A DNA stretch of 58,224 bases from CAMFTQ01 sp051881615 (lineage in GTDB: Bacteria; Bacillota; Clostridia; Oscillospirales; Acutalibacteraceae): positions 1 to 58,224 of the forward strand of contig JBJEQF010000014.1 in the NCBI GenBank assembly GCA_051881615.1. The letters run 5' to 3'. Below the pieces are notes generated by a model that had not been told where the DNA came from, ran no database searches, and saw nothing but the letters and a program-made list of their open reading frames with translations. Positions 1 through 8,244 of this stretch are shown here, piece by piece. The position numbers were made by a program, and so were the translations under genes. Position 1 is the first letter of the stretch, and each line of letters opens with the position of its first letter.

Positions 1-60
1 CCGGAGAAAAAGATTATGTAATGACATGGCAACACAAATAGAAATTCCAGTTTGCAGAAT

Positions 61-95
61 AAAAATACCCTCCCGGCCATCATGGTCGAGAGGGT
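61..95 (-). terminator. Rho-independent terminator of the recombinase remnant
   Basis: Read on the minus strand, a hairpin with outer stem ACCCTC/GAGGGT (67-72 with 90-95) and an inner GC-rich stem is followed by a T-run. It lies just after the stop codon of the recombinase fragment, so it is probably that gene's original terminator. Confidence 0.7.
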
Positions 96-113
96 TTCGT
101 GCGTCTGTGGCTA

Positions 114-377
114 TTACCCTTCAATATCAATTTTCAGTCCGGACTTGAGCTCCACGGTGAAGTGATCTTCCCAGACGGTTATCTGTTTGAGCCAGCGTTT
201 AACCAAGGTTTCATCAAATTCAGCAAGGTAGGTACGCTGCTGCTTGATGAAATCCTGTAGGTCGGTAATTCTTGCAATCTGTGCGTCTCCGGCGGCGGTG
301 TCAACAGTGCATTGCCGGCGCTGTTCACGGAGCTTGAAAATTTGCTGGGCAATTTCATCATAGCTAAAAGCAACAAT
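114..377 (-). pseudogene. C-terminal remnant of a serine recombinase (mobile-element type)
   Basis: Reading the minus strand from 377 to the TAA at 114-116 gives 87 open codons with no start codon; a stop lies immediately upstream in frame (378-380). The peptide contains the tail typical of large serine recombinases of conjugative and mobilizable elements in Clostridia: 'QQRTYLAEFDETLVKRW', then 'WEDHFTVELKSG', ending '...LKIDIEG'. The family members are about 500-550 residues, so the resolvase and most of the recombinase domain are missing. The missing part would lie towards the hydrogenase operon, where there is only AT-rich sequence. This is a scar of a lost element. Family assignment rests on recognition of the tail alone. 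Confidence 0.75.
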
Positions 378-400
378 TTATAAATAAAGTATTGGTTATA

Positions 401-452
401 ATTGACATAGGAAAAAGCAAAATAAACAAAATACAAATAATATTATGTCAAT
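401..452. repeat. Imperfectly understood 9-bp inverted repeat
   Basis: ATTGACATA at 401-409 is mirrored exactly by TATGTCAAT at 444-452, with a 34-nt AT-rich spacer. It lies between the recombinase scar and the hydrogenase promoter. It could be a regulator site or a relic of the lost element's end, or chance in AT-rich DNA. Confidence 0.3.
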
Positions 453-520
453 ATTGCAAAAATCTCTTTTAAAAATGCATATAAATCAAATTATCAATTA
501 ATATTTTTTATTAAAAATGC

Positions 521-549
521 TTGTAAATTTCCCCGCAATATAGTATAAT
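521..549 (+). promoter_or_regulatory. Promoter of the hydrogenase operon
   Basis: TTGTAA (521-526), 17-nt spacer, TATAAT (544-549), a good sigma-A pair about 55 nt before the start codon at 607. Confidence 0.65.
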
Positions 550-561
550 AAGTTATAACTT
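550..561. promoter_or_regulatory. 12-bp palindrome at the transcription start (operator candidate)
   Basis: AAGTTATAACTT is a perfect palindrome starting one base after the -10 box, where a repressor would block initiation. It does not match the Rex consensus (TTGTGAA...TTCACAA), so the regulator is unknown. Confidence 0.4.
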
Positions 562-606
562 GTTATTTTCTGGAAAATATAAAAATAAGTATTGGAGGTT
601 ATATTA

Positions 607-1113
607 ATGACAGAATCATCTCTTAACGCCTTCAAGGGCACAATCGCCCAGGAAAGGAAGCTGAAAGATGTAATCGCAAAGCACAAGGATATGCCGGGTG
701 CATTGCTTCCCGTTTTGCAGGAGGCACAGGGCATTTACGGCTATCTGCCGATTGAGGTGCAGCAGATGGTTGCAGACGGTCTTGAAATCTCATTAAGCGA
801 GGTTTACGGCGTTGCTACCTTCTATTCGCAGTTCAGCCTTACGCCAAAGGGTGAGCACAGAATCAGCGTTTGCCTTGGAACGGCGTGCTATGTAAAGGGT
901 GCAGACAAAATCCTTGCGGCCATTGAAGAAAAGCTCGGCATTAAAAGCGGCGAGTGTACCCCCGACGGACTGTTCTCAATTGATTCCTGCCGTTGCGTAG
1001 GCGCTTGCGGACTTGCTCCCGTTATGATGGTTGACGATGAGGTTTACGGAAAAATGACCGTTGACCAGGTTGACAAAATTCTTGACAAGTACATTAAGAA
1101 AGGGGGCAAATAA
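607..1113 (+). CDS. hydC: NADH-dependent [FeFe]-hydrogenase subunit C, NuoE-like
   Basis: A 168-residue NuoE/HydC-type protein with a thioredoxin-like [2Fe-2S] domain. The cluster ligands are visible as C89 and C94 (CLGTAC) and C130 and C134 (CRCVGAC). The N-terminal helical region (about 15-80) is the usual NuoE helical bundle. In the family it is the small electron-transfer subunit of the cytoplasmic HydABC complex that couples NADH and reduced ferredoxin oxidation to H2 formation. The ATG at 607 is chosen because GGAGG lies at 594-598; an in-frame TTG at 592 would sit on top of that site. It is first of three tightly packed genes, with the hydB start 3 nt after its stop. Confidence 0.93.
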   Translation: MTESSLNAFKGTIAQERKLKDVIAKHKDMPGALLPVLQEAQGIYGYLPIEVQQMVADGLEISLSEVYGVATFYSQFSLTPKGEHRISVCLGTACYVKGADKILAAIEEKLGIKSGECTPDGLFSIDSCRCVGACGLAPVMMVDDEVYGKMTVDQVDKILDKYIKKGGK

Positions 1114-1116
1114 GCC

Positions 1117-3009
1117 GTGAAACTTGAAGAACTCAATAAGATTAAAAAAGAACACGAGCAGATTGTTAAGGTGAGAAAGCTTGTTGCCGCAGAGGGCGAA
1201 AAGCTTGCCAAAAAGACAGGCTACCGCAAGCAGGTGCTTGTGTGCGGAGGTACGGGCTGTACTTCCTCCGGCAGTAAAAAGGTAATTGACGCTCTTGAAA
1301 AAGCGTTAAAGGCAAACGGACTTGAAAAGGAAATCCTTGTTGTAAGAACAGGATGCTTCGGTCTTTGCTCACTCGGTCCGATTATGATTGTCTATCCCGA
1401 GGGTGCTTTCTATTCACAGGCTACTCCCGAGGGCGTAGAGAGAATCGTTAAGGAACACCTCAAAGAAGGCAAGGTTGTTAAAGAGCTTTTGTATCAGGAA
1501 ACCGTTCACGAGGACGGCTCGATTATCTCGCTTTCCGAAACAGCATTCTACAAAAAACAGCTACGAGTTGCACTTCGTAACTGCGGTGTAATTGACCCCG
1601 AAAACATTGATGAATACATAGCTGTTGACGGTTATCAGGCACTTGCAAAGGTGCTCACAAAGATGACTCCCGATGACGTTATCAATGAAATCACAGCTTC
1701 GGGACTTCGTGGCAGAGGAGGCGGCGGCTTCCCGACAGGCAAAAAATGGTCGTTTGCAAAGGCAAGCGTTAATGACGTTAAGTACGTATGCTGTAACGCC
1801 GACGAGGGCGACCCCGGTGCATTTATGGACCGTTCAATCCTCGAGGGCGACCCGCAGTGTATTATCGAGGCTATGATTATCGCAGGTTACGCAATCGGCG
1901 CACATCACGGCTTTGTATATATCAGAGCGGAATACCCAATTGCTGTTGAAAGATTACAGAAGGCTATTGACCAGGCTAAAGAGTACGGCTTCCTCGGTAA
2001 AAATATCTTTGGCTCGGGCTTTGATTTTGATATGGAAATCAGACTCGGCGCAGGCGCATTCGTTTGCGGTGAGGAAACTGCTCTTATGACTTCAATCGAG
2101 GGTAACCGCGGCGAACCTCGTCCACGTCCTCCGTTCCCTGCTGTTAAGGGACTTTTCGGCAAGCCTACCGTACTCAATAACGTTGAAACCTACGCAAACA
2201 TTGCGCAGATTATCTTAAACGGCAGTAAGTGGTTTGCATCAATGGGTACTCCCAAGAGCCCCGGTACAAAGGTATTTGCACTCGGCGGCAAGATTACAAA
2301 CGTAGGTCTTGTTGAAATTCCTATGGGTACTACTCTGCGTGAAATTGTTGAAGAAATCGGCGGCGGAATCCCCAACGGCAAGAAGTTCAAGGCTGCACAG
2401 ACAGGCGGACCTTCAGGCGGTTGTATTCCTGCGCTTCATATTGACACTCCGATTGATTACGACAGCTTGCTTGCCCTCGGCTCAATGATGGGCTCGGGCG
2501 GTATGATTATTCTTGACGAGGATACCTGTATGGTTGACATCGCCAAGTTTTACCTTGAATTCACCGTTGACGAAAGCTGCGGTAAATGTACTCCCTGCCG
2601 TGTCGGTACACGCAGACTTCTCCAGTTCCTCGACAAAATCACGTCGGGTAAGGGCGAGATGGAGGATTTGGAAAAGATTGACGAGCTTGCACGTCATATG
2701 CAGACTTCTTCGCTCTGCGCACTCGGTCAGACTGCTCCGAACCCCGTTCTGTCAACAATGAACTACTTTAAGGACGAGTACATCGCCCACATCAAGGATA
2801 AAACTTGTCCTGCAGGCGTCTGCAAGGCACTTATGAAATACGAGATTATCCCTGCAAAATGTAAGGGTTGTACGCTCTGTGCAAGAAACTGTCCTGTCGG
2901 TGCAATTTCGGGTACGGTTAAACAGCCTCACGTCATTGATCAGGATAAGTGTATCAAGTGCGGACTTTGTATGAGAAACTGCAAGTTCGGCGCAATCTAC
3001 ACACATTAA
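1117..3009 (+). CDS. hydB: NADH-dependent [FeFe]-hydrogenase subunit B, NuoF-like
   Basis: A 630-residue flavoprotein subunit. In order: a thioredoxin-like [2Fe-2S] domain (C43, C48, C80, C84), the NuoF FMN/NADH domain beginning with the glycine-rich GLRGRGGGGFPTG (about 197-208), an SLBB-type segment, the [4Fe-4S] motif CGKCTPC (C488, C491, C494), and a C-terminal two-cluster ferredoxin domain (cysteines 582/585/588/592 and 612/615/618/622). This is the standard HydB arrangement that takes electrons from NADH via FMN. It starts at GTG 1117 with an AGGGGGC ribosome site at 1101-1107. The full length matches the bifurcating family; whether it bifurcates or is simply NADH dependent cannot be told from sequence. 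Confidence 0.94.
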   Translation: MKLEELNKIKKEHEQIVKVRKLVAAEGEKLAKKTGYRKQVLVCGGTGCTSSGSKKVIDALEKALKANGLEKEILVVRTGCFGLCSLGPIMIVYPEGAFYSQATPEGVERIVKEHLKEGKVVKELLYQETVHEDGSIISLSETAFYKKQLRVALRNCGVIDPENIDEYIAVDGYQALAKVLTKMTPDDVINEITASGLRGRGGGGFPTGKKWSFAKASVNDVKYVCCNADEGDPGAFMDRSILEGDPQCIIEAMIIAGYAIGAHHGFVYIRAEYPIAVERLQKAIDQAKEYGFLGKNIFGSGFDFDMEIRLGAGAFVCGEETALMTSIEGNRGEPRPRPPFPAVKGLFGKPTVLNNVETYANIAQIILNGSKWFASMGTPKSPGTKVFALGGKITNVGLVEIPMGTTLREIVEEIGGGIPNGKKFKAAQTGGPSGGCIPALHIDTPIDYDSLLALGSMMGSGGMIILDEDTCMVDIAKFYLEFTVDESCGKCTPCRVGTRRLLQFLDKITSGKGEMEDLEKIDELARHMQTSSLCALGQTAPNPVLSTMNYFKDEYIAHIKDKTCPAGVCKALMKYEIIPAKCKGCTLCARNCPVGAISGTVKQPHVIDQDKCIKCGLCMRNCKFGAIYTH

Positions 3010-3021
3010 GGAGGGATAATT

Positions 3022-4758
3022 ATGGATATGGTACATCTTAAAATAAACGGTATCCCTGTTGAGGTGCCGAGCAACTATACTATTTTACAGGCGGCAAAGG
3101 TCGCTAAAATTGAAATTCCGTCGCTTTGCTATCTTAAGGACATCAACTGCATCGGCGCCTGCCGTGTATGCGTAGTTGAGGTAAAGGGCAGAAAAGGTCT
3201 TATCGCATCGTGCGTTTATCCCGTTGAGGAGGGAATGGAGGTATTTACAAATACCCCGAAGGTTAGAGCGTCAAGAAAAACAACAATTGAGCTTATCCTC
3301 TCTACTCACCACAAAAAGTGCCTTTCCTGCGTAAGAGGCAACAACTGCGAGCTTCAGAAGCTTGCGTTTGACTACGGCGTTGACGAAGACAGATTCAAGG
3401 CTGAAGAGCCTATTTATGAAATTGACGACCAGTCACCCTACATTGTGCGTGACAACAACAAGTGTATTCAGTGTATGCGCTGCGTTGCAGCCTGCAAGAA
3501 TGTTCAGTCGGTTTCGGTTATCGGACCTATCAAGCGTGGCTTTAAGGTTCACGTTGGCTGTGCATTTGAAAAGGGACTCGGAGATTCTCCGTGCGTTGGC
3601 TGCGGTCAGTGTATTGTAAGCTGTCCTGTTGGTGCGCTCAACGAAAAGAGCCAGATTGACGAGGTATGGAACGCTATCTCTGACCCCGAAAAGCAGGTTA
3701 TTTTCTACACAGCTCCGTCAATAAAGGCAACTCTTGGTGAGAGCTTCGGTATGCCTATCGGCACAAACGTTGAGGGCAAAATGGTTTCTGCAATCCGCAG
3801 ACTCGGCGTTGACAAGGTGTTCAATATGGACTTCACCGCCGACCTTACAATTCTTGAAGAGGCAAACGAGCTTGTTGAGAGAATCACACGCAAGGAAACT
3901 CTCCCGATGTTCACCTCCTGCTGCCCCGGTTGGGTTAAGTTTGTTGAGCATTACTATCCCGAGATGATTCCGCACCTTTCAACCTGCAAATCTCCGCAGG
4001 GTATGTTCGGCGCAGTGCTCAAGAGCTATTATGCGCAGAAGTATAATCTTGACCCCGAAAAGATGTTTGTTGTCAGCGTAATCCCCTGTACGGCAAAGAA
4101 GTTTGAGGCTACACGTCCTGAGCTGCGCACATTTGACTTTGACGATGTTGACGTTGCCCTCACCACAAGAGAGCTTGCAAAGATGATTAAGGGTGCAGGC
4201 ATTAAGCTTGAGGATATGGACGACGAGGACTACGACGCTCCGTTCAATAAAGCAACGGGCGGCGGTGCAATCTTCGGTGCAACAGGCGGCGTGCTTGAGG
4301 CTGCTCTGCGTACTGCGGCAAGAATGCTTGACGGCTCATTCAAGAAGATTGAGTTTACAGAGGTAAGAGGTCCGCAGGAATTCAGAGAGGCAAAATACAT
4401 CGTTGCAGGCGTCGAAGTTAAGGTTGCAGTTACTTCCGGTCTTGGAAATGCAAGAAAGCTGATTGAAAAGATTAAGAAGGGCGAAGTTGATTACCAGATG
4501 GTCGAGATTATGGCTTGTCCCGGCGGCTGTATCAACGGCGGTGGTCAGCCTGTTCAGAGCGACAGCGTAAGAAACTACGTTGACTTAAAGGCTATTCGTT
4601 CAAAGGCTCTCTATGATTACGATAAGCAGTGCAAGTACAGATGCAGTGACGAAAGCCCGATTATCAAGACGATTTACGATGAATTCTTTGACGCTCCCGG
4701 CAAACCCAGAGCACACAAGCTTTTGCATACAAAGTATGTAAACAGAGGAAATCATTAA
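3022..4758 (+). CDS. hydA: [FeFe]-hydrogenase catalytic subunit A
   Basis: A 578-residue catalytic subunit that reduces protons to H2. It has an N-terminal plant-type [2Fe-2S] domain, a His-ligated [4Fe-4S] segment around the CLSC...C motif, a two-cluster ferredoxin domain (CIQCMRC and CVGCGQC) and the H-cluster domain. H-cluster motifs are TSCCPGW (proton-transfer C300, ligand C301), C356 in SVIPCTAKKFE, and C499/C503 in ACPGGC. All catalytic cysteines are present. A short C-terminal small-subunit-like tail follows. The ATG at 3022 follows AGGAGGG at 3008-3014. The hydE, hydF and hydG maturases are not in the window. Confidence 0.96.
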   Translation: MDMVHLKINGIPVEVPSNYTILQAAKVAKIEIPSLCYLKDINCIGACRVCVVEVKGRKGLIASCVYPVEEGMEVFTNTPKVRASRKTTIELILSTHHKKCLSCVRGNNCELQKLAFDYGVDEDRFKAEEPIYEIDDQSPYIVRDNNKCIQCMRCVAACKNVQSVSVIGPIKRGFKVHVGCAFEKGLGDSPCVGCGQCIVSCPVGALNEKSQIDEVWNAISDPEKQVIFYTAPSIKATLGESFGMPIGTNVEGKMVSAIRRLGVDKVFNMDFTADLTILEEANELVERITRKETLPMFTSCCPGWVKFVEHYYPEMIPHLSTCKSPQGMFGAVLKSYYAQKYNLDPEKMFVVSVIPCTAKKFEATRPELRTFDFDDVDVALTTRELAKMIKGAGIKLEDMDDEDYDAPFNKATGGGAIFGATGGVLEAALRTAARMLDGSFKKIEFTEVRGPQEFREAKYIVAGVEVKVAVTSGLGNARKLIEKIKKGEVDYQMVEIMACPGGCINGGGQPVQSDSVRNYVDLKAIRSKALYDYDKQCKYRCSDESPIIKTIYDEFFDAPGKPRAHKLLHTKYVNRGNH

Positions 4759-4780
4759 TCAGAATGACACACTAAAATCC

Positions 4781-4812
4781 CACCCCACCGATTTTGTTCG
4801 GTGGGGTGTTTT
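4781..4812 (+). terminator. Terminator of the hydCBA operon
   Basis: A perfect 11-bp stem, CACCCCACCGA (4781-4791) with its complement at 4798-4808, 6-nt loop, then TTTT. It closes the hydrogenase unit. Confidence 0.9.
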
Positions 4813-4862
4813 GTGCATATGTGAAAATTAAAAGAGTCGCCTGTGATTTTTACATTTTATTT

Positions 4863-5324
4863 TCAGATAACAGAGCCTATATTATAGCCTGTATTTACGC
4901 CTACAATATGTTTCTAAATCTTGGTAGCGTCCTTAATATTTATAGTGCCGTTGCCGTCAACATCAGCTGCTTTTGTATTTTCGTCAGTCAATGTTTCAAA
5001 GCCTGAGGCAACTTTCTGAATCAAGGTTGCGTCAGCTACTGTAATAAGGCTGTCACCGTTTGCATCGCCGAGAATAACCGAAACAATCGGAGCAGTTATA
5101 GGCTCTGTGGTAATCGGAACAGTGGTCGGCTTGGTTGTATCAGGAGCAGTAGTAGGTTAGGTTGTTTCGGGAGCAGTTGTAGGTTCTGTTGTCGGAACAA
5201 GTGCTGTTGTGGGAACTGTAGGATCATTTCCTCCCGATAATGGCTTACCGATTCTTGCAAGACGAGCGACCATATTAAAAGAGAAATTTTGCCTCGTTTC
5301 AGCTCGTGAACGAAAATAGTCATT
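4863..5324 (-). pseudogene. Decayed C-terminus of a secreted dockerin protein (two in-frame stops)
   Basis: In one minus-strand frame there is a short segment (NDYFRSRAETRQNFSF...), a Thr/Pro linker of PTTAP-type repeats and a two-repeat dockerin with Ca-binding loops 'GDANGDSLITVADAT' and 'DVDGNGTINIKDATK'. The frame is broken by TAA at 5157-5159 in the linker and TAG at 4914-4916 inside the second dockerin helix; both are one substitution from a sense codon. There is no start or signal peptide: the frame begins right after the stop of the damaged ABC gene. It is a remnant of an exported, probably cellulosomal, protein whose catalytic part is gone. The family of the upstream segment is not recognised with confidence. 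Confidence 0.75.
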
Positions 5325-5717
5325 TCAGTTTTCTACCTTTGCATAATAGTGCATAAAGACTTCGTCAAGATCGGGATCGGTAACGGTAAAATCCTCAAAG
5401 GAAATAACGGCAAGAGCAGAATAGGAAAGAATATCACGAACACACATTCCGTTATAAAACACAGCCTCGCTCGGCAAATAGCCGATATCTGACAGTATTT
5501 CAAGTCTGTTTTTCAAAATGTCTTTGCCAAATATCTGCGCACTGCCGCTTGTAGGTGAAATCAGTCCTAAAAGTGTGCAGATTGTGGTGGATTTTCCTGC
5601 GCTGTTAGGACCGATAAATCCGAAGAAATCACCATCATCAACCGAGAAATTTACATCGTTGATTCCACGAGCCTTGCCGTAAAATTTAGTTAAATGCTCT
5701 GTCTTAATTACTTTCAT
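5325..5717 (-). pseudogene. ABC transporter ATPase with large in-frame internal deletion
   Basis: The 130-residue frame starts like a bacitracin/lantibiotic-type ABC ATPase: the A-loop region, then Walker A as GPNSAGKST (usual GPNGAGKST), then the Q-loop region. After 'DILSYSA' it jumps to the extreme C-terminus of the same family (ISFEDFTVTDPDLDEVFMHYY). The signature LSGG motif, Walker B and H-loop are absent, so about 160 residues are deleted in frame and it cannot hydrolyse ATP as a normal ABC protein. No permease gene is adjacent. It abuts the dockerin remnant, and both look like products of the same deletion-prone patch. Confidence 0.8.
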
Positions 5718-5735
5718 TTTCGGATCTCCAATGTG

Positions 5736-7439
5736 TTACTCCTTATCAATGTTTGCCTTTATCTGCTCAAAGGTAACTCCGTATTTTTTTGCAATATCTC
5801 TTGCGTAGCTGCTGCCCTGCGGCGGAGAAATATAAACCTTGAACGAGCGTTCACCGCGGTCAACTCCCGTTACAAGGCTCTGCACAGAGCTTTTACCCTC
5901 AGTTTCGGAATTCATCACATCAAGATCCTTTGCAAGGTCGTGCATATGTGTGTTAAACACCGACCTTACGCCGAGGTAGCGCATTGCACGTACAACATCC
6001 TTTGCTATGAACAGTCCCTCCGACACATTCGTAGTAGCAAGGCTTTCGTTTAGCAAAAGCAGGCTGTTTTCTGTTGCAATATCAAAAATTTCCGCAAGTC
6101 TTTTGCTCTCCTCGCCCAGTCTGCCGAGGTCAACGGTATCGTTTTCATCAGCCGGAAAATGGGTGAATATATTATCGCAGGTACTAAGCCTGAACTCACT
6201 GCACGGAACATAAATACCGTTCTGAGCAAGCAAAACCGCAAGACCGACAGCCTGAGTAAAGGTAGTCTTTCCTCCCCTGTTCGGACCTGTCAGAATGTAA
6301 ATTCTGCCTGATTTATCGTCAAAGTCTATGTCGTTTGCCACAATGCCGAATTCTTCGCCGTTCACTATTTTTATGGCGAGCTTCAGATTATAAATCCCCC
6401 TTGCAAAAATCTCTCTGCTGACTAAGGGAAGTACAGTCGGCTTGCACATCTGAAGTCCCTTTGCGTTGATTTTCTCAACAAGCTCTGCCCATCTGATATA
6501 AAATACAATTTCAGGCATAAGGGCAGAAAGAGTATAGCCGCTGATGTTCACATATTTTGTCAGCACACTCTGAATGTCACGAACCGTCTTTCTCATTATA
6601 TCGGTAACAGCCTTTTTAAGACTGTCGGAAAGCGGGTCTGCGCCTGTTAAACCGCTTGCCGTAATATGAGGATTGCCGTTTGTCGGCACTGCGTCAAGCG
6701 TTCCGATGCCGATGTCGCTCTCCTTGATTTTAGGACTTGACGGGTGAAATTTTTTAATATCGTATATTTCGGTGCCAAAGTGAATATCATCGCCGTTGCT
6801 AGTAAATTTCATAAAATGCTGCATAAGTCCCGATGAAGTGAAAGCCTTATCATTTAGCGAAAGAATACCGGCGTTCTTCGGCCGCAATAAATCGTCAAGG
6901 TTTACTCCTATGGTAACGCTCTTTACCCTTTGCACCTTTGCAAAGGTTTCGGCAATATCTGCTTTAAGCTCAGGGAATCCGCTGTTATCGTAAATATCGC
7001 TGACTTCCTTTTTAAGATTAAGAAGTCCCTCAGACCTTATTTCGATGCTTTCAAGACATTCCTTAATTTTTGTGATGCAGTTTACATAGCCGTCAATCTC
7101 ACGCAGACGGTTAATCAATTTCCACAAGGTGGATGCCTCTGTATCCTTTTGAAATCTTGAAATATCACGCAGGTCGCCAAGCTCCTCCAAAAGCTCCGAA
7201 AGTGCAACCCGAAGCTTCGGAAATCTCAGAAAATCGTCAAACACATCTGATCTGTATTTTACTGTTTCTTCATCGTCCGTAATTTCCGTCATTATCTTCA
7301 TTATAACATTCTGCTCATATTCGCTTTTGGTAAGCGCCTTGCAGATATAATCAAGCGACAAATCGTTTATGCTCTCTTTTGTAAGGCTTTTGAACACAGC
7401 TTTTGAATTCTGCGGATTAAGCAAGCTTATTTCAGCCAT
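5736..7439 (-). CDS. MutS-family ATPase without mismatch-recognition domain
   Basis: A 567-residue protein with the MutS lever/core helices and C-terminal ATPase domain but no N-terminal mismatch-binding domain. Walker A reads GPNRGGKTT (385-393; canonical MutS GPNMGGKST). The Walker B position reads LLLLNES (N464-E465) where MutS has DE, and a TH dipeptide follows in FNTHMHDL. It therefore belongs to a divergent MutS-like branch and is probably not the mismatch repair MutS; no mutL is nearby. The role is unknown. An AAGGTGG ribosome site precedes the ATG. It is divergent from padR, and its promoter region holds a small inverted repeat that could be a regulator site. Confidence 0.8.
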   Translation of the reverse strand: MAEISLLNPQNSKAVFKSLTKESINDLSLDYICKALTKSEYEQNVIMKIMTEITDDEETVKYRSDVFDDFLRFPKLRVALSELLEELGDLRDISRFQKDTEASTLWKLINRLREIDGYVNCITKIKECLESIEIRSEGLLNLKKEVSDIYDNSGFPELKADIAETFAKVQRVKSVTIGVNLDDLLRPKNAGILSLNDKAFTSSGLMQHFMKFTSNGDDIHFGTEIYDIKKFHPSSPKIKESDIGIGTLDAVPTNGNPHITASGLTGADPLSDSLKKAVTDIMRKTVRDIQSVLTKYVNISGYTLSALMPEIVFYIRWAELVEKINAKGLQMCKPTVLPLVSREIFARGIYNLKLAIKIVNGEEFGIVANDIDFDDKSGRIYILTGPNRGGKTTFTQAVGLAVLLAQNGIYVPCSEFRLSTCDNIFTHFPADENDTVDLGRLGEESKRLAEIFDIATENSLLLLNESLATTNVSEGLFIAKDVVRAMRYLGVRSVFNTHMHDLAKDLDVMNSETEGKSSVQSLVTGVDRGERSFKVYISPPQGSSYARDIAKKYGVTFEQIKANIDKE

Positions 7440-7787
7440 AAATTACATACCACCTTTATAAAATGTTATATATATCGGTAAAAGCCGACACAATTTACTC
7501 TGTATCTTATACAGCGTGAGTTGAAATGAAAGATTAAGGCAGTTCATTTTCCAAAATTAAGTATATCAACTGCTATGTATATTGTCAACGATAGTTTTGT
7601 ATGTTTGTATAGTAATTCAGAGTATTGCATATATGTTCTATGAAACTTTCACTAAGACAAATACAGCGTAATTCTGAGTTGCATTTACTTTTAAAATTTA
7701 CCTTTTAGAAAAAATGACAATTTTTGTTAATTATATATTGCATAAATTCATTTTTTATTGTATAATATAGCTAAGGAGTTGATTAGT
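7440..7787. promoter_or_regulatory. Divergent intergenic region between MutS-like gene and padR
   Basis: 348 nt without a gene. It holds one promoter for each side. Minus: TTGTGT (complement at 7488-7493), 17-nt spacer, TATAAC (complement at 7465-7470). Plus: the padR promoter, listed separately. CTGTAT-CTT-ATACAG (7500-7514), a perfect 6-bp inverted repeat, sits just upstream of the minus-strand -35 box and is a candidate PadR operator. The rest is AT-rich with nothing recognisable. Confidence 0.45.
7738..7766 (+). promoter_or_regulatory. padR promoter
   Basis: TTGCAT (7738-7743), 17-nt spacer, TATAAT (7761-7766), about 20 nt before the start codon. Confidence 0.7.
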
Positions 7788-8111
7788 ATGGGTATTTCTG
7801 AAAATTTGAAAAAAGGCACTTCCGAGTTAATGGTTTTGTATCTTCTTAAAGACGAGGATATGTACGGCTATCAGCTTGCACAAGAGCTGAAAAAACGCAG
7901 TGACGGCTACTTTGTTATGCCTGAGGGTTCCTTGTATCCTACACTTTACCGACTTATCGAAAAAGGTGTTGTTGAGGACAGACAGGAAATCGTTGGCAAG
8001 CGTCTGCGTAAATACTATCATCTTAAGGACGAAGGTCACAAGTATCTCGAAGAGATTATCGAAGAGTACAAGGCAATTAACGTTGGTATTGCTAAAATTA
8101 TGGGTGAATAA
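7788..8111 (+). CDS. PadR-family transcriptional regulator
   Basis: A 107-residue PadR protein: a winged-helix DNA-binding domain filling almost the whole length, with the family motifs 'LKKGTSELMVLYLL', 'YGYQLAQEL', 'PEGSLYPTLYRL' and 'RKYYHLKDEG', plus a short C-terminal dimer helix. The family usually represses transporter or membrane-stress genes and often itself. The ATG at 7788 has AAGGAG at 7773-7778; upstream codons in the same frame lie inside the promoter. The adjacent decayed ABC ATPase could once have been a target; the surviving divergent neighbour is the MutS-like gene. Confidence 0.9.
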   Translation: MGISENLKKGTSELMVLYLLKDEDMYGYQLAQELKKRSDGYFVMPEGSLYPTLYRLIEKGVVEDRQEIVGKRLRKYYHLKDEGHKYLEEIIEEYKAINVGIAKIMGE

Positions 8112-8127
8112 TCCGACAAAAGAACAA

Positions 8128-8161
8128 AACGGCACAGTCACTTCTGACTGTGCCGTTTTTT
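8128..8161 (+). terminator. padR terminator
   Basis: A perfect 13-bp stem (8128-8140 with 8145-8157), CTTC loop and a T-run to 8161. Confidence 0.92.
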
Positions 8162-8185
8162 GCTGACTTTTTATTCCCTTTCAAA

Positions 8186-8228
8186 AAAACTACCACCCGA
8201 AAATGGTTCAACACTTTTTTCGGGCGGT
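8186..8228 (-). terminator. Terminator of the DUF1292 gene
   Basis: On the minus strand ACCGCCCGAAAA (complement 8217-8228) pairs with its partner (complement 8192-8203) with one G-T pair, followed by a T7 run. Confidence 0.8.
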
Positions 8229-8244
8229 TTTGTTATTCAGACAA

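Noticed and set aside
179..436. 85-residue minus-strand frame
   Set aside because: It is a shadow frame over the recombinase remnant; the remnant's own frame gives recognisable protein sequence.
498..734. 78-residue minus-strand frame across the hydC start
   Set aside because: Antisense to hydC and its promoter, with no family or ribosome site.
5736..7439. Possible housekeeping mutS
   Set aside because: No mismatch-recognition domain and altered Walker B; no mutL neighbour.
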